Source of the DNA: an uncultured Acidobacteriota bacterium
Lineage (GTDB): Bacteria; Acidobacteriota; Terriglobia; Bryobacterales; Bryobacteraceae
Length of the DNA: 64,000 bases
Assembly: GCA_902826685.1 (NCBI GenBank)
Contig: CADEFT010000021.1
Location: 1-64,000 of the forward strand
Reading direction: 5' to 3'
Made by a program: the position numbers and the translations under genes. How positions within the stretch are numbered: position 1 is the stretch's first letter; every line of letters starts with the position of its first letter. The notes under the pieces were generated by a model that was not told the DNA's origin, did not search any database, and saw only the letters and a list, made by a program, of their open reading frames with translations. Shown piece after piece: positions 1 through 7,695 of this stretch.

Positions 1-261
1 ATGGAGGACATCAAATGGCTGGCCGCCATGATCTGGCAGAGCGAACGTTTCGGCACCAGCCTGTCGCAGGCGTTGAAAGTTTACGCCGATGCCCTCCGCA
101 CCCGGCGACGCCTGCGCGCCGAAGCGACCGTGGCCAAGGCCGGCATCAAGATGCTGTTTCCCATCGTGCTGTTCATCCTGCCGGCGTTGTTTGTGATTAC
201 GCTGGTGCCGGGCATGATCAGCGTGCTGCGCGATTTGCGCGGCGGCATCGGAGCGAAGTAA
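1..261 (+). CDS. TadC-like type II secretion/pilus assembly membrane protein, C-terminal fragment
   Basis: This is the last 86 residues of a type II secretion F-domain (T2SSF) protein of the TadC kind, an inner-membrane platform component of the Flp/Tad pilus assembly machine. A helical cytoplasmic part with the arginine-rich segment LRTRRRLRAEA is followed by one strong membrane helix at about residues 51-75 and a short basic tail ending at TAA. Family members are near 300 residues, so the ATG at position 1 is most likely an internal methionine and the gene is cut by the window edge. Tad-type pseudopilin genes occur at 22-24.8 kb in the same window, but they are not contiguous with this gene. 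Family call is good; TadC versus TadB is less certain. Confidence 0.8.
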   Translation: MEDIKWLAAMIWQSERFGTSLSQALKVYADALRTRRRLRAEATVAKAGIKMLFPIVLFILPALFVITLVPGMISVLRDLRGGIGAK

Positions 262-264
262 AAG

Positions 265-597
265 TCAGTACCGCGGCACCGCCGGATCGATCTCCAAGCT
301 CCATCGTTCGATGCCACCGGCCATGCTCTGGCAATTGTCCACTCCCTGCTGGCGCAGCCAGTTGACCACCGAAAGACTCCGCACGCCATGGTGGCAGAAC
401 ACCACCACCAGCGCTTCGTCGGCCGCCGATTCGAGTGTCTGCACTCGCGCCGGCACGGTGTTCATCGGAATCAGATGCGCGCCGCCGATCGAGCAAATCT
501 GATGTTCCATCGGCTCGCGCACATCTACCAGAAGGAGACGCGCGCCGGAATCCAGCTTATTCTTGACCTCGCGCGGTGTGATCTCGAAGTCCAGCAC
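265..597 (-). CDS. Rhodanese-like domain protein (single domain)
   Basis: This is a 110-residue single-domain rhodanese, probably a cytoplasmic sulfurtransferase that carries sulfur as a cysteine persulfide. The family signatures are present: DVREPMEH at about residues 25-32 and the active-site loop CHHGVRS, with Cys68 as the catalytic residue and Arg73 completing the CxxGxRS pattern. The GTG at 597 is chosen because the fold begins right there; an upstream in-frame extension to 795 would add 66 residues without rhodanese character and would cover the antitoxin gene. The gene converges on the TadC-like gene with only 3 nt between the stops and is divergent from the vapB-like gene. The physiological sulfur acceptor cannot be told. 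Confidence 0.85.
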   Translation of the reverse strand: MLDFEITPREVKNKLDSGARLLLVDVREPMEHQICSIGGAHLIPMNTVPARVQTLESAADEALVVVFCHHGVRSLSVVNWLRQQGVDNCQSMAGGIERWSLEIDPAVPRY

Positions 598-650
598 GCT
601 TCGATTGTAGCGGCATTGACCGTGTCCCGTAAATATGGGAGTGTGGAAGA

Positions 651-902
651 GTGAAGACCACGCTCGAGATGCCGGATCCGATTTTCCGGCGGGCCAAGGC
701 ACGCGCGGCTGAAAGCGGCATACCGCTGCGCCAGTTCGTGACGCAAGCCGTCCAGGAGAAGCTGGATCGAGCTCCAACGGCCGAGGAAAAGCCATGGATG
801 AAGCACGCCGGCAAGCTCAAGCACTTGAAAGCGGAAAACGCCAGAGTCCTGAAGGTGATTGAAGCCGAGTTTGAAACGATCGACCACGAGGATTGGAAGT
901 GA
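651..902 (+). CDS. VapB-like antitoxin (ribbon-helix-helix type)
   Basis: This 83-residue protein starts with a short beta-strand (KTTLEMPDPI) followed by two helices, the arrangement expected of ribbon-helix-helix antitoxins that bind their own promoter and neutralise a PIN-domain toxin through the C-terminal tail. The start is a GTG at 651 preceded by a purine-rich GGAAGA. The stop TGA overlaps the GTG of the downstream PIN-domain gene by 4 nt, the usual toxin-antitoxin arrangement. A short inverted repeat, TCCC at 625-628 and GGGA at 637-640, lies just upstream and could be part of an autoregulatory operator. The call rests mainly on the partner gene and the N-terminal fold pattern. Confidence 0.75.
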   Translation: MKTTLEMPDPIFRRAKARAAESGIPLRQFVTQAVQEKLDRAPTAEEKPWMKHAGKLKHLKAENARVLKVIEAEFETIDHEDWK

Positions 903-1276
903 TTCTCGACACCAACGCCCTATCGGCCTTCGCCGAAGGGGAACGGATGGCGATGTCGAAGATCGACTCCGCCTGGCGCGTCGCGATCCCCGCCGTAGTG
1001 CTTGGAGAATACCGTTTCGGAATTCTTGGGTCCCGGCGTCTGGCTGAATACGAGGCCTGGTTGCAAGCCGCACTTCCGGACTGCGAAATACTACCCGTCG
1101 ACCGGGACACCGCGACCGCCTACGCCGAAGTACGCAGAGAACTCAACATGGCCGGAAAGCCGATTCCGGTCAACGATCTCTGGATCGCGGCCCTCTGCCG
1201 CCAGCACCAACTCCCGCTCATGACCCTCGACCTGCACTTTGAAGCCGTGCCGGGCTTGCGCCTCATCCGCTGGTGA
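899..1276 (+). CDS. VapC-like PIN-domain toxin (ribonuclease)
   Basis: This 125-residue PIN-domain protein is probably the toxin of a type II toxin-antitoxin pair, a Mg2+-dependent endoribonuclease. The conserved acidic residues are in place: Asp4 in LDTNAL, Glu37 in VLGEY, Asp93 in NDLWIAA and Asp111 in TLDLHF. I chose the GTG at 899, which overlaps the antitoxin stop as GTGA and puts the first strand (VILDTN) at the N-terminus; a TTG at 893 would add two residues. The toxin appears intact. Its RNA target cannot be predicted from sequence. Confidence 0.88.
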   Translation: MILDTNALSAFAEGERMAMSKIDSAWRVAIPAVVLGEYRFGILGSRRLAEYEAWLQAALPDCEILPVDRDTATAYAEVRRELNMAGKPIPVNDLWIAALCRQHQLPLMTLDLHFEAVPGLRLIRW

Positions 1277-1334
1277 GCGGTAACCTCGTCCGCCCCCGCC
1301 CACGTCCAAGAGCTTTGATATCTTGGGTGGAAGC

Positions 1335-3542
1335 ATGACGAAACCAATCTGGATGCTGGTCTTGGCAGGTTCACTGGCCGGCTCACTGCCGGCGGGCGAT
1401 TGGAACGATTACCGTGGACCCAGGCGCAACGGCGTTTCCGATGAAAAAGGTCTGCCGTCGTCCTGGTCTCCCACCGGCGACAATCTGGCCTGGAAAGTAC
1501 CCATCGGCGGCCGGTCGGCTCCTGTCGTCCATGGCACCCGGCTGTACATGCTCACAACCTCGGGCAAGGGCGCCACGCTGCAGGAACGCGTCGTCTCGAT
1601 CGATGTCGTCTCCGGCAAAGTCGCGTGGGAACACGCGATGCCAATCTACTTGAGCGACGTGCCGCCGCACCGTGCCGCCTGGGCGTCGCCCACCGTCGAC
1701 CCGGAAACCGGCAATATCTACGCGATCGGAGTCGGCGGCTACATGGTGGCGCTCGATAAGACCGGAAAGCTGCTCTGGAAGCGATCGGTGGTCGAGGAGT
1801 TCGGTCTGGTGACGACGCATGGCGGCCGCACCGCATCTCCCATCATTTATCAGGACATCGTGATCGTCAGTTCGGTTTCCACTGGCTGGGGCGATCAGGC
1901 GCGCGCCGCGCACCGGTTCTTCGCCATGAACAAGAAGACTGGCGTGATGAACTGGATCAGCACGCCCGGCGGCCGGCCCTTCGATACCACCTACTCGCCC
2001 CCGGTGATCGCCGACGTGGAGGGCATGCCGCTGTTCATCAGCGGAGGCGGCGATGGCGCCGTACACGCGTTGAAGCCTCTTACCGGCGAGCCGGTTTGGA
2101 AGTTCGAGATGAGCAAGCGCGGCGTCAACACCGGCGCCGTCGTGCTCGGCAAATACGCCGTGGTCAGCCATAGCGAGGAAAACTTCGACACCAGCGAGAT
2201 GGGCCTGCTCGCGGCCATCGACGCCACATCGAAAGGCGCCATCAAGAAAGAGAGCGCCCGCTGGTCTCTCAGCGGTTTTCAAGGCGGCTTCTCCAATCCC
2301 ATCATGGATGGCGACCGCGTCTATCAGCTCGACAACGGAGCCAATCTCTACGCCTTCGACTTCCACACCGGCAAGCAAATCTGGAAACAGAACCTCGGCA
2401 CCATTCAAAAAGCGTCGCCCGTGCTCGCCGACGGCAAGATTTACGTCGGCACCGAAAACGGAAAGTTTTTCATTCTGAAGCCGCACTCGGACCGCTGCGA
2501 GATTCTCGATTCCGATGAGCTCGGCCAGGCGGGTTCGGAACAGGTGCTGGCCTCGACGGCCGTTTCTCACGGGCGGGTGTATGTGGTGACCACGCAGGCC
2601 GTCTATGCGATCGGCAAAGCGCGCACCGGTGGCAATGCGGCCGACCCCTATAAGCCCGAGCCCGCGCCCGCCGCCGACGCCACCAGGATCTCGCATGTGC
2701 AGATCGTTCCGGCCGAAGTCCTGATGAAGCCCGGCGAAACCGTCGCCTTCAAGGCGCGTCTATACGACCAGTTGGGCCGTTTCTACAAAGAGGAAACCGC
2801 CACCTGGACTTTGGAAGGTTTGAAGGGCACCATCGACGGCGGTGGCTTCCATGCCGATGCGGCGCCGGCCCCGCAAGCGGGCCTGGTGAAGGCGAAATGG
2901 AATGAGATTACCGGCACGGCGCGGGTTCGTGTAATTCCGCCGCTGCCCTGGTCGCAGGATTTCGAAGCGATCCCCGCGGGACAGGTGCCGCGTACCTGGA
3001 CCAATACCGCCGGCAAATACGTTGTGCGCGACATCGAAGGGAAGAAGGTGCTGGTCAAGCTCGCCGACAACGCCTTTACCAAGCGGGCCCGCGTGTTCAT
3101 GGGTCCCACTAACTGGAGCGATTACACCGTGGAAGTGGATGTCAGCGCGACCGAGAAGCGCCGCCAGATGGGCGATGCGGGCGTAGTGGCGCAGCGCTAT
3201 CAGTTGGCGCTGTTCGGCAATCACCAGCGGCTGGAACTGCAATCCTGGCAGCCGGAAACCGAGCGCACCGCGCTCACCGATTTCGCCTGGAAGAAAGACA
3301 CGTGGTACCGGTTGAAACTCGAGGTTTCCAACATGCCAGATGGCAAGGTGCGCGCCCGCGGCAAAGCCTGGCCGGTGGGGGAAGCCGAGCCGGACAAGTG
3401 GCTGCTCGAACGGATCGACACGATCGCCAATCGCGAAGGAGCTCCCGGCATTTATGCCGACGCCCCCTTCGAAGTGTTCTTCGACAATCTCACGGTAACG
3501 CCCAACGCTTCGGCGGGCACAAAGGTGGCAGCAAGACAATGA
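1335..3542 (+). CDS. Secreted PQQ-like beta-propeller protein with C-terminal concanavalin-like region
   Basis: This 735-residue protein has a signal peptide (about residues 1-20, WMLVLAGSLAGSLPAG) and then PQQ/WD-like blade repeats, recognised by recurring motifs such as GKVAWEH, GKLLWKR, GEPVWKF and GKQIWKQ. The opening DYRGPRRNGVS is typical of the outer-membrane/periplasmic propeller family found with planctomycete- and acidobacterial-type genes. From about residue 537 (LPWSQDFE) the protein changes to a beta-rich region resembling DUF1080/LamG-type concanavalin folds, which often bind or cleave glycans. I used the ATG at 1335 after GGGTGG; a TTG at 1323 would only add four residues. The stop overlaps the start of the next propeller gene by 4 nt. 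No quinoprotein dehydrogenase active site is evident, so the enzyme activity is unknown. Confidence 0.8.
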   Translation: MTKPIWMLVLAGSLAGSLPAGDWNDYRGPRRNGVSDEKGLPSSWSPTGDNLAWKVPIGGRSAPVVHGTRLYMLTTSGKGATLQERVVSIDVVSGKVAWEHAMPIYLSDVPPHRAAWASPTVDPETGNIYAIGVGGYMVALDKTGKLLWKRSVVEEFGLVTTHGGRTASPIIYQDIVIVSSVSTGWGDQARAAHRFFAMNKKTGVMNWISTPGGRPFDTTYSPPVIADVEGMPLFISGGGDGAVHALKPLTGEPVWKFEMSKRGVNTGAVVLGKYAVVSHSEENFDTSEMGLLAAIDATSKGAIKKESARWSLSGFQGGFSNPIMDGDRVYQLDNGANLYAFDFHTGKQIWKQNLGTIQKASPVLADGKIYVGTENGKFFILKPHSDRCEILDSDELGQAGSEQVLASTAVSHGRVYVVTTQAVYAIGKARTGGNAADPYKPEPAPAADATRISHVQIVPAEVLMKPGETVAFKARLYDQLGRFYKEETATWTLEGLKGTIDGGGFHADAAPAPQAGLVKAKWNEITGTARVRVIPPLPWSQDFEAIPAGQVPRTWTNTAGKYVVRDIEGKKVLVKLADNAFTKRARVFMGPTNWSDYTVEVDVSATEKRRQMGDAGVVAQRYQLALFGNHQRLELQSWQPETERTALTDFAWKKDTWYRLKLEVSNMPDGKVRARGKAWPVGEAEPDKWLLERIDTIANREGAPGIYADAPFEVFFDNLTVTPNASAGTKVAARQ

Positions 3543-4993
3543 GAATCCCAGGCAAGTTTTTTTGGTTCGCCGGCGCCGCCGCTCTCACCATGTGGATGGC
3601 GCCCGATTTCGCTTCCGTCCAGGCGGGCGATCCAGGCGGCGGCGATTGGCCGATGTGGGGCGGCACCGCCGACCGCAACATGGTCTCCAAGCAGAAAAAC
3701 ATCCTCACCACGTGGGATGTCGCCAAGAAGAAGAACGTGAAGTGGGTGGCCGCGCTCGGTTCGCAGACCTACGGGAATCCGGTGGTCGCCGGCGGCCAGG
3801 TTTACGTCGGCACCAACAATGAGGCGGTGCGCGACGCCAAGCAGCCGGGCGATCGCGGCGTATTGATGGTGTTTCGCGAATCGGATGGAGAGTTTCTCTG
3901 GCAGCACGCCAATGAAAAGCTTGCCGCCGGGCGCGTCAACGATTGGCCCTTCCAGGGAGTCTGCTCGTCGCCAATGGTGGAAGGCGATATCGTCTATTAC
4001 GTTTCCAACCGCGGCGAGGTGATCGCCCTCGACGCCAAGGGTTTTCGCGACGGCAAGAACGACGGTCCGGTCACCGATGAAAAGCTGACCTCGGAAAAAG
4101 ACGCCGATATCCTTTGGAAGTTCGACATGATGGAAGAGGTCGGCGCCTTCCCGCACAACATGTCCAACTCGTCGCCGGTGACTCACGGCGACCTGCTCTT
4201 CGTCATGACCGCCAATGGCCAGGATGAAAGCCACGTGCATGTTCCCTCGCCCAAAGCGCCCGCCATCATCGCGCTCAACAAGAAGACCGGTAAGCTCGTT
4301 TGGGAAGACAACTCGGTTGGCGAAAAGATTCTGCATGGGCAGTGGTCGTCGCCGGCGGTGGGAACCATCGGAGGCGTGGTGCAGGTGGTCTCGCCGCAGG
4401 GCGATGGCTGGATCCGCGGCTACGAAGCGGTCACCGGCAAGAAGCTTTGGGAATTCGACTCCAACCCCAAGGAATCGGTCTGGCCCAAGACGCGTAACGA
4501 ACTGATCAGCACCCCCATCATCGTCGATGGCATCGTCTATGTCGCCAACGGCCAGGATCCGGAACACGGCGAAGGCCCCGGCCATCTCTACGCCATCGAC
4601 GGAACCAAGCGTGGCGACATCACCAAGACCGGCATGCTCTGGCACTACGACAAAATCCGCCGGTCCGTTTCCACTGGCGCCATCTACAACGGCATGCTGT
4701 TCTACTCCGATTTCTCTGGGTTTCTGCATTGCGTCGACGCCAAAACGGGAAAAGCTCTCTGGACGCACGACATGCTGGCCGCGATCTGGGGATCTCCGAT
4801 GGTGGTGGATGGGAAAGTCTACCTGGGGGATGAAGACGGCGACGTCGCGATTCTCGAAGCGGCGCCGGTTAAAAAGCTGATCGCCGAAGGTACCATGGGC
4901 AGCTCGGTTTACTGTACGCCCATAGCCGCCAACGGGACTCTGTTCATCGCCAATCGCAACCAGTTATACGCGCTGGCCGAACCGAAGAAGTAA
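3539..4993 (+). CDS. Secreted PQQ-like beta-propeller protein
   Basis: This 484-residue protein has a signal peptide (MRIPGKFFWFAGAAALTMW onward) and is almost entirely propeller blades, with repeats such as DILWKFDMM, GKLVWED, GKKLWEF and GKALWTH. The conserved DWPMWGGTADRN start matches the same outer-membrane propeller family as the upstream gene. It starts at the ATG overlapping the upstream stop (ATGA at 3539-3542), so the two are almost certainly translated from one mRNA and may act together in the periplasm. A hairpin terminator follows directly at 5002-5029. Whether it binds PQQ or is a structural scaffold cannot be decided. Confidence 0.82.
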   Translation: MRIPGKFFWFAGAAALTMWMAPDFASVQAGDPGGGDWPMWGGTADRNMVSKQKNILTTWDVAKKKNVKWVAALGSQTYGNPVVAGGQVYVGTNNEAVRDAKQPGDRGVLMVFRESDGEFLWQHANEKLAAGRVNDWPFQGVCSSPMVEGDIVYYVSNRGEVIALDAKGFRDGKNDGPVTDEKLTSEKDADILWKFDMMEEVGAFPHNMSNSSPVTHGDLLFVMTANGQDESHVHVPSPKAPAIIALNKKTGKLVWEDNSVGEKILHGQWSSPAVGTIGGVVQVVSPQGDGWIRGYEAVTGKKLWEFDSNPKESVWPKTRNELISTPIIVDGIVYVANGQDPEHGEGPGHLYAIDGTKRGDITKTGMLWHYDKIRRSVSTGAIYNGMLFYSDFSGFLHCVDAKTGKALWTHDMLAAIWGSPMVVDGKVYLGDEDGDVAILEAAPVKKLIAEGTMGSSVYCTPIAANGTLFIANRNQLYALAEPKK

Positions 4994-5001
4994 AAAGGCG
5001 G

Positions 5002-5038
5002 AAGGCCCGGAACCGAAGTCCCGGGCCTTTGCCGTTTT
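5002..5038. terminator. Hairpin terminator between convergent genes
   Basis: A perfect 9-bp stem, AAGGCCCGG at 5002-5010 and CCGGGCCTT at 5021-5029, encloses a 10-nt loop and is followed by a short T-containing stretch (GTTTTA). It lies between the plus-strand propeller gene and the minus-strand gene ending at 5037, so it can serve both directions. Confidence 0.8.
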
Positions 5039-5699
5039 ACGCGGTTGCCAAAGCCCGCGTCACATACTGGCGATAGTGCGACGCGACCATAATGACAGCC
5101 GGTGCGATCATCAGACTGAGCCAGGCCGGTGTGGCACCGGTTCCGGTGATCAGGCAGGCGGAGATCGCTCCTCCCGCCAGGTAGTAGGGAAACGCCCAGA
5201 AGCGGCAGGTATCCCAGAGCGTGGTGAAGGAACCTCTTTGCAACAGGCAGATCACCAGGCTCACCATCAGCGTATTCGTCACGTACAGCAGAAGGCAGGC
5301 CAGGCAGATCTGGGCGGCCTCCGAACCGGGCATCGCTGCCTCCGCGAAACCGTTGGCGAACACGGCGCAGATCACGACGGTGGAGGTGTTAAACGCCACC
5401 TGCACCGCGGTCTGACGCGTGCGCCAGCACGATTGAACCAGGGCGGTAACCACCGCCATGAGAACGATCTGCTCCCATCCAAACTTCCCGATGGCGAGCA
5501 GGATAAAGGCGAAGCCGCCGGAGATGGTGCCATTCACACCGGGCAGCTTGACTTTGTGGGCCGATACAGCGGCACCGAGCATCAGAGAGGCGGCGAAGAA
5601 CGGGTCAATGGCAAGACCGCCCGAAATCAGCGCTGCGCTCAGGATCACCGCGCCTAGCGCGGTTACCGCTCCTATGTAGAGTAAAGCTCGTTTTGGCAT
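5037..5699 (-). CDS. Polytopic membrane protein resembling a MASE-type sensor module without an output domain
   Basis: This 220-residue protein is nearly all hydrophobic, with about six to seven membrane helices. Its general shape, including a conserved-looking glycine-rich segment (VNGTISGGFAFILLAIGKFG), resembles the N-terminal membrane sensor regions that precede GGDEF or HD-GYP domains in some acidobacterial signalling proteins. Here no catalytic domain follows: the protein ends at ALATA just after the last helix. It begins at the ATG at 5699 after AAGGATTGAGACT and lies 40 nt downstream of the subtilase gene on the same strand. The function is not recognisable; the sensor comparison is inference. 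Confidence 0.6.
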   Translation of the reverse strand: MPKRALLYIGAVTALGAVILSAALISGGLAIDPFFAASLMLGAAVSAHKVKLPGVNGTISGGFAFILLAIGKFGWEQIVLMAVVTALVQSCWRTRQTAVQVAFNTSTVVICAVFANGFAEAAMPGSEAAQICLACLLLYVTNTLMVSLVICLLQRGSFTTLWDTCRFWAFPYYLAGGAISACLITGTGATPAWLSLMIAPAVIMVASHYRQYVTRALATA

Positions 5700-5739
5700 A
5701 GTCTCAATCCTTGAAGGGATCTTGAGCCGTATGGCCGAC

Positions 5740-7506
5740 TTACTCTACGTCTCCTTCCGCCGATAGCCCTTCCGGGAAGAGCGTCGAAGTGCCCCACACC
5801 ACGTTGGTGCCCCACACCACGTTGAAACCGGCAGTGGCGGAAGTGCCCCAAACCACGTTCGAACCCCAGATCACGTTGCTGGCGTTGATGACGAAGGTGC
5901 CCCAAACCACGTTGGTACCCCAAACCACGTTGGTGCCCCACACGACGTTGGTGCCCCACACCACGTTGTTGGCGAGCAGGGAAACCGTGTTATTCGACGA
6001 ATTGAAAACAGCCTTGGGCGAGAGCGCGCGCCTGGTGGTGGGCACCAGGTCGATCGCGTTGAGGGCGGCCATGGCGTCCAGGTAGCCGGCGCCCACCGCG
6101 AACACGTCGTATTGACGGTTGTAGGTGACCGAGGTCGGCCGGTGGAAGTAGGTATCGGAAGTCGGGAAGCCGGTCTTGGTCGCGGTCTTCATCAGCCGCG
6201 CCTTGATCGTATCCGGCGTCAGCGTGGTATCTTTTCCGATCATCGCGGCCACGACGCCGGCCACCAGCGGCGTCGCCATGCTGGTGCCGCTCAGGCGAAC
6301 GTAGGGCGACTGGCCCGTGCCGGTGCTGTAGTAGTTCTTGTTCACGATCTGCGCGGGATAGCGCGTGGCGATCGTGCTTCCGGCCGCGAGGCCCGCCACG
6401 ATGGAGTTGCCGGGAGCCACGAGGTCGGGCTTCACCACCTGGTCGATCATCGTTGGGCCCTTGGAGCTGAAGCTCGCGAGCTTGTCATCGAAGCGGCTGA
6501 GGGTACCCTTGTCGTCCATGGCGCCGACGGTGATCACGTATGGGCTGTTGCCGGGCGAAGCGATCGTGCCGTAGCCGTTGGTGCCCATCGAATTGTCGCG
6601 GCCGCGATTACCGGCGGCCACCACCACCGTGATGCCCGCTTCCCAGGCGCGCTGCACGGCCTGGCACAGCGGATCGGTCGTGTAGCTCTCCATCACGCCG
6701 CGGCCGAGCGACAGATTGATCACGCGGATGTTATGCGTGGTCCTCAGTTCGATGGCGCGGTCGATGGCCGCGATCACGCTGGTGTCGCTGCCGGCGCCCT
6801 GCGCGTCGAGCACGCGAAGGTTGATGATGTTGGCCTGCATGGCGCCGCCGTAGAAGGTGCGCGTCATGCCGGTGCCGGTGGACTGCTTGGCGTTGCCGGC
6901 GATGATGGTCGCTACGTGCGTGCCATGTCCGTAAGCGTCGGCCGTGCTGGTGTCGCCAGGCACGAAGCTCTCCGCGTAGACCACGCGCAGGACGTTGCTG
7001 GCATTCGTCAGATCGCTGTGCGCGCCCACGCCGCTATCGATCACCGCCACGCCGATGCCCGAACCCTTGAATCCGTTGTTGCGGACCAGGTCGCCGTACA
7101 CTGCCGGAATCGCGAACTCGGTGGACGGCTTGATCGCCCGATCCTTGCTGACGAAGGTGACGCCCTTGAGAGCGGCGAGCTTCGACAGGTTCGTGGTCGG
7201 CACCCGCATCGCAAAGCCCTTGAAGGATTTGAACGTACGCAGGATCGTACCGCAGGCGGTCAGATCGGTCGTCTTGACGGTGCTGCCGGCTGCGATCTGA
7301 ATGACGACATCTACGGAGGAGACCCGAGACACCAGGCTGGTGCTCGTGCTGGTGCTATCGGTTCCGCTATCGGTCACCAGGTTGGTTGAATTAGTGGTCG
7401 AGGTACCTCCCGCCAGCGGCGCGAGATCCTTTGAGAGCGCCCCGGCGTGGGCTGAAACTGCGCCGATCGCCGCCAGCGCGACTGGGAGCAAGAGCTTCGT
7501 CTTCAT
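5740..7506 (-). CDS. Secreted S8 (subtilisin-like) serine peptidase with NVVWGT repeat tail
   Basis: This 588-residue secreted subtilase has a signal peptide (MKTKLLLPVALAAIGAVSAHA), an I9-like propeptide region at about residues 65-125, and a complete catalytic domain. The triad is visible as Asp157 in VIDSGVG, His194 in YGHGTHVA and Ser409 in SGTSMATP, with the oxyanion Asn300 in AAGN. The last 75 residues contain tandem NVVWGT-type hexapeptides, described separately. I prefer the ATG at 7506 because the signal peptide begins there; AGGAGG lies only one base upstream, an odd spacing, and an upstream in-frame ATG at 7530 has no ribosome site. It is divergent from the efflux operon. Confidence 0.92.
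   Translation of the reverse strand: MKTKLLLPVALAAIGAVSAHAGALSKDLAPLAGGTSTTNSTNLVTDSGTDSTSTSTSLVSRVSSVDVVIQIAAGSTVKTTDLTACGTILRTFKSFKGFAMRVPTTNLSKLAALKGVTFVSKDRAIKPSTEFAIPAVYGDLVRNNGFKGSGIGVAVIDSGVGAHSDLTNASNVLRVVYAESFVPGDTSTADAYGHGTHVATIIAGNAKQSTGTGMTRTFYGGAMQANIINLRVLDAQGAGSDTSVIAAIDRAIELRTTHNIRVINLSLGRGVMESYTTDPLCQAVQRAWEAGITVVVAAGNRGRDNSMGTNGYGTIASPGNSPYVITVGAMDDKGTLSRFDDKLASFSSKGPTMIDQVVKPDLVAPGNSIVAGLAAGSTIATRYPAQIVNKNYYSTGTGQSPYVRLSGTSMATPLVAGVVAAMIGKDTTLTPDTIKARLMKTATKTGFPTSDTYFHRPTSVTYNRQYDVFAVGAGYLDAMAALNAIDLVPTTRRALSPKAVFNSSNNTVSLLANNVVWGTNVVWGTNVVWGTNVVWGTFVINASNVIWGSNVVWGTSATAGFNVVWGTNVVWGTSTLFPEGLSAEGDVE
5788..5970 (-). repeat. In-frame array of NVVWGT hexapeptide repeats
   Basis: Ten consecutive six-residue units occupy the C-terminal part of the subtilase. 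Seven read exactly NVVWGT, one reads NVIWGS, and two (FVINAS and SATAGF) keep only the length. At DNA level the units are 18-bp direct repeats with nearly identical sequence (AACGTGGTGTGGGGCACC on the coding strand). The unit length and absence of unique spacers show that this is protein-coding repetition, not a CRISPR array. Confidence 0.95.
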
Positions 7507-7596
7507 GCCTCCTAGGAAAGCAAGGCTCATGCCGTTTCAGAAACCGTGCAAAATCAATCGGTTGCGGCCAGCAAGCGGCTGTTTCTCGACACTCAG

Positions 7597-7634
7597 TCCG
7601 GCCGTGCTGTCCGGCCGCCAGACAGTCTGTCTGG
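7597..7634. promoter_or_regulatory. Candidate operator: perfect 8-bp palindrome plus a direct repeat upstream of the efflux operon
   Basis: CCAGACAG at 7618-7625 and CTGTCTGG at 7627-7634 form a perfect inverted repeat around a single central base. Just upstream, TCCGGCCG occurs twice in direct orientation (7597-7604 and 7610-7617). The element lies in the 189-nt divergent gap between the subtilase and the efflux operon, 62 nt before the first efflux start codon. No regulator gene is adjacent, so its binding protein is unknown. Confidence 0.5.
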
Positions 7635-7695
7635 ACCTCTCCGGTCCCGATTCCTATCGCTGCTAAACTGGGAACCTCTTTCGGAAGGAGTCTCA

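Noticed and set aside
5788..5970. CRISPR-like short direct repeats
   Set aside because: The repeats are 18 bp with no unique spacers and encode in-frame NVVWGT hexapeptides of a peptidase.
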